DNA of 5,375 nt from an uncultured Dialister sp. (lineage in GTDB: Bacteria; Bacillota; Negativicutes; Veillonellales; Dialisteraceae), in the NCBI RefSeq assembly GCF_900765565.1, contig NZ_CAAFRZ010000036.1:1-5375 (forward strand), read 5' to 3'. The notes under the pieces were generated by a model. The model worked only from the letters and a program-made list of their open reading frames with translations. It was not told where the DNA came from and searched no databases. A program made the position numbers and the translations under genes. Positions 5,112-5,375 of this stretch are shown here, in pieces. Within the stretch, counting starts at the first letter, position 1. Every line of letters begins with the position of its first letter.

Positions 5112-5375
5112 TTATTTTACAATCTTAGCTACAACGCCTGCGCCTACGGTACGGCCGCCTTCACGGATAGCGAAACGCTGGCCTTCTTCCATAGCGATCG
5201 GGGTAATGAGCTTAACGCCCATTTCTACGTTATCGCCAGGCATGCACATTTCAGTGCCTTCCGGCAGGGTGATGTCGCCGGTTACGTCGGTGGTTCTGAA
5301 GAAGAACTGCGGACGATAGCCGTTGAAGAACGGGGTATGACGGCCGCCTTCATCTTTGGTCAGTACGTAAACCTG
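5112..5375 (-). CDS. tuf: Elongation factor Tu, C-terminal part (runs off the right edge)
   Basis: Only the last 87 residues (and the TAA at 5112-5114) are in the window, out of about 395 in a normal EF-Tu. They cover most of domain III, one of the two beta-barrel domains that hold aminoacyl-tRNA while domain I carries GTP. Diagnostic blocks are [24 protein letters not shown], given here only as its parts [15 protein letters not shown] and RTTDVTG, then [29 protein letters not shown] and the terminal AKIVK. Codon use is strongly restricted (GGC, CGT, ACC, GAA favoured), as expected for a very highly expressed gene and unlike the neighbours. No frameshift is seen. The gene ends in a strong terminator, so little readthrough into the secreted-protein operon is expected. 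In many bacteria tuf follows fusA in the str operon; that cannot be checked here. Confidence 0.98.
   Translation of the reverse strand, partial: QVYVLTKDEGGRHTPFFNGYRPQFFFRTTDVTGDITLPEGTEMCMPGDNVEMGVKLITPIAMEEGQRFAIREGGRTVGAGVVAKIVK

Overview
This is a bacterial chromosomal window. All five recognisable genes lie on the minus strand, so transcription runs from the right edge to the left. The organism looks like a low-to-moderate GC Firmicute. Strong AGGAGG-type ribosome binding sites, extended -10 promoters, the EF-Tu C-terminus, secreted proteins without lipoboxes and GC-rich hairpin repeats together suggest a gut or oral Negativicute of the Dialister/Megasphaera kind. That placement is inference only; no rRNA or other decisive marker is present.

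Layout in transcription order (right to left): (1) the last 87 residues of elongation factor Tu, with its own terminator; (2) a two-gene operon of small exported proteins of unknown function, joined by a 4-bp ATGA overlap, starting from an extended -10 promoter just after the tuf terminator and ending at a bidirectional hairpin terminator. The two proteins share spaced motifs and are probably diverged paralogues; (3) a monocistronic type II-family L-asparaginase with all expected catalytic residues but no signal peptide, behind its own promoter; (4) a GC-rich composite hairpin element (copy 2) that begins at the base next to the asparaginase stop codon; (5) an AT-rich control region with TTGATA motifs spaced about one helical turn apart; (6) a COG2865-type regulator with an AlbA_2/Schlafen-like N-terminus, a GHKL-like ATPase domain and a C-terminal winged helix; (7) a second composite hairpin element (copy 1), which overlaps the end of that gene and supplies its last codons and stop; (8) about 90 bp of unassigned sequence at the left edge.

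The genes do not form one pathway: tuf is housekeeping, the secreted pair is an uncharacterised operon, the asparaginase is a metabolic enzyme, and the regulator is accessory. The most notable content is non-coding. One signal is the modular hairpin repeat present in two same-orientation copies, each abutting the 3' end of a gene. The other is the phased operator-like array in front of the AlbA_2/GHKL regulator, which may be a self-regulating DNA-binding system.
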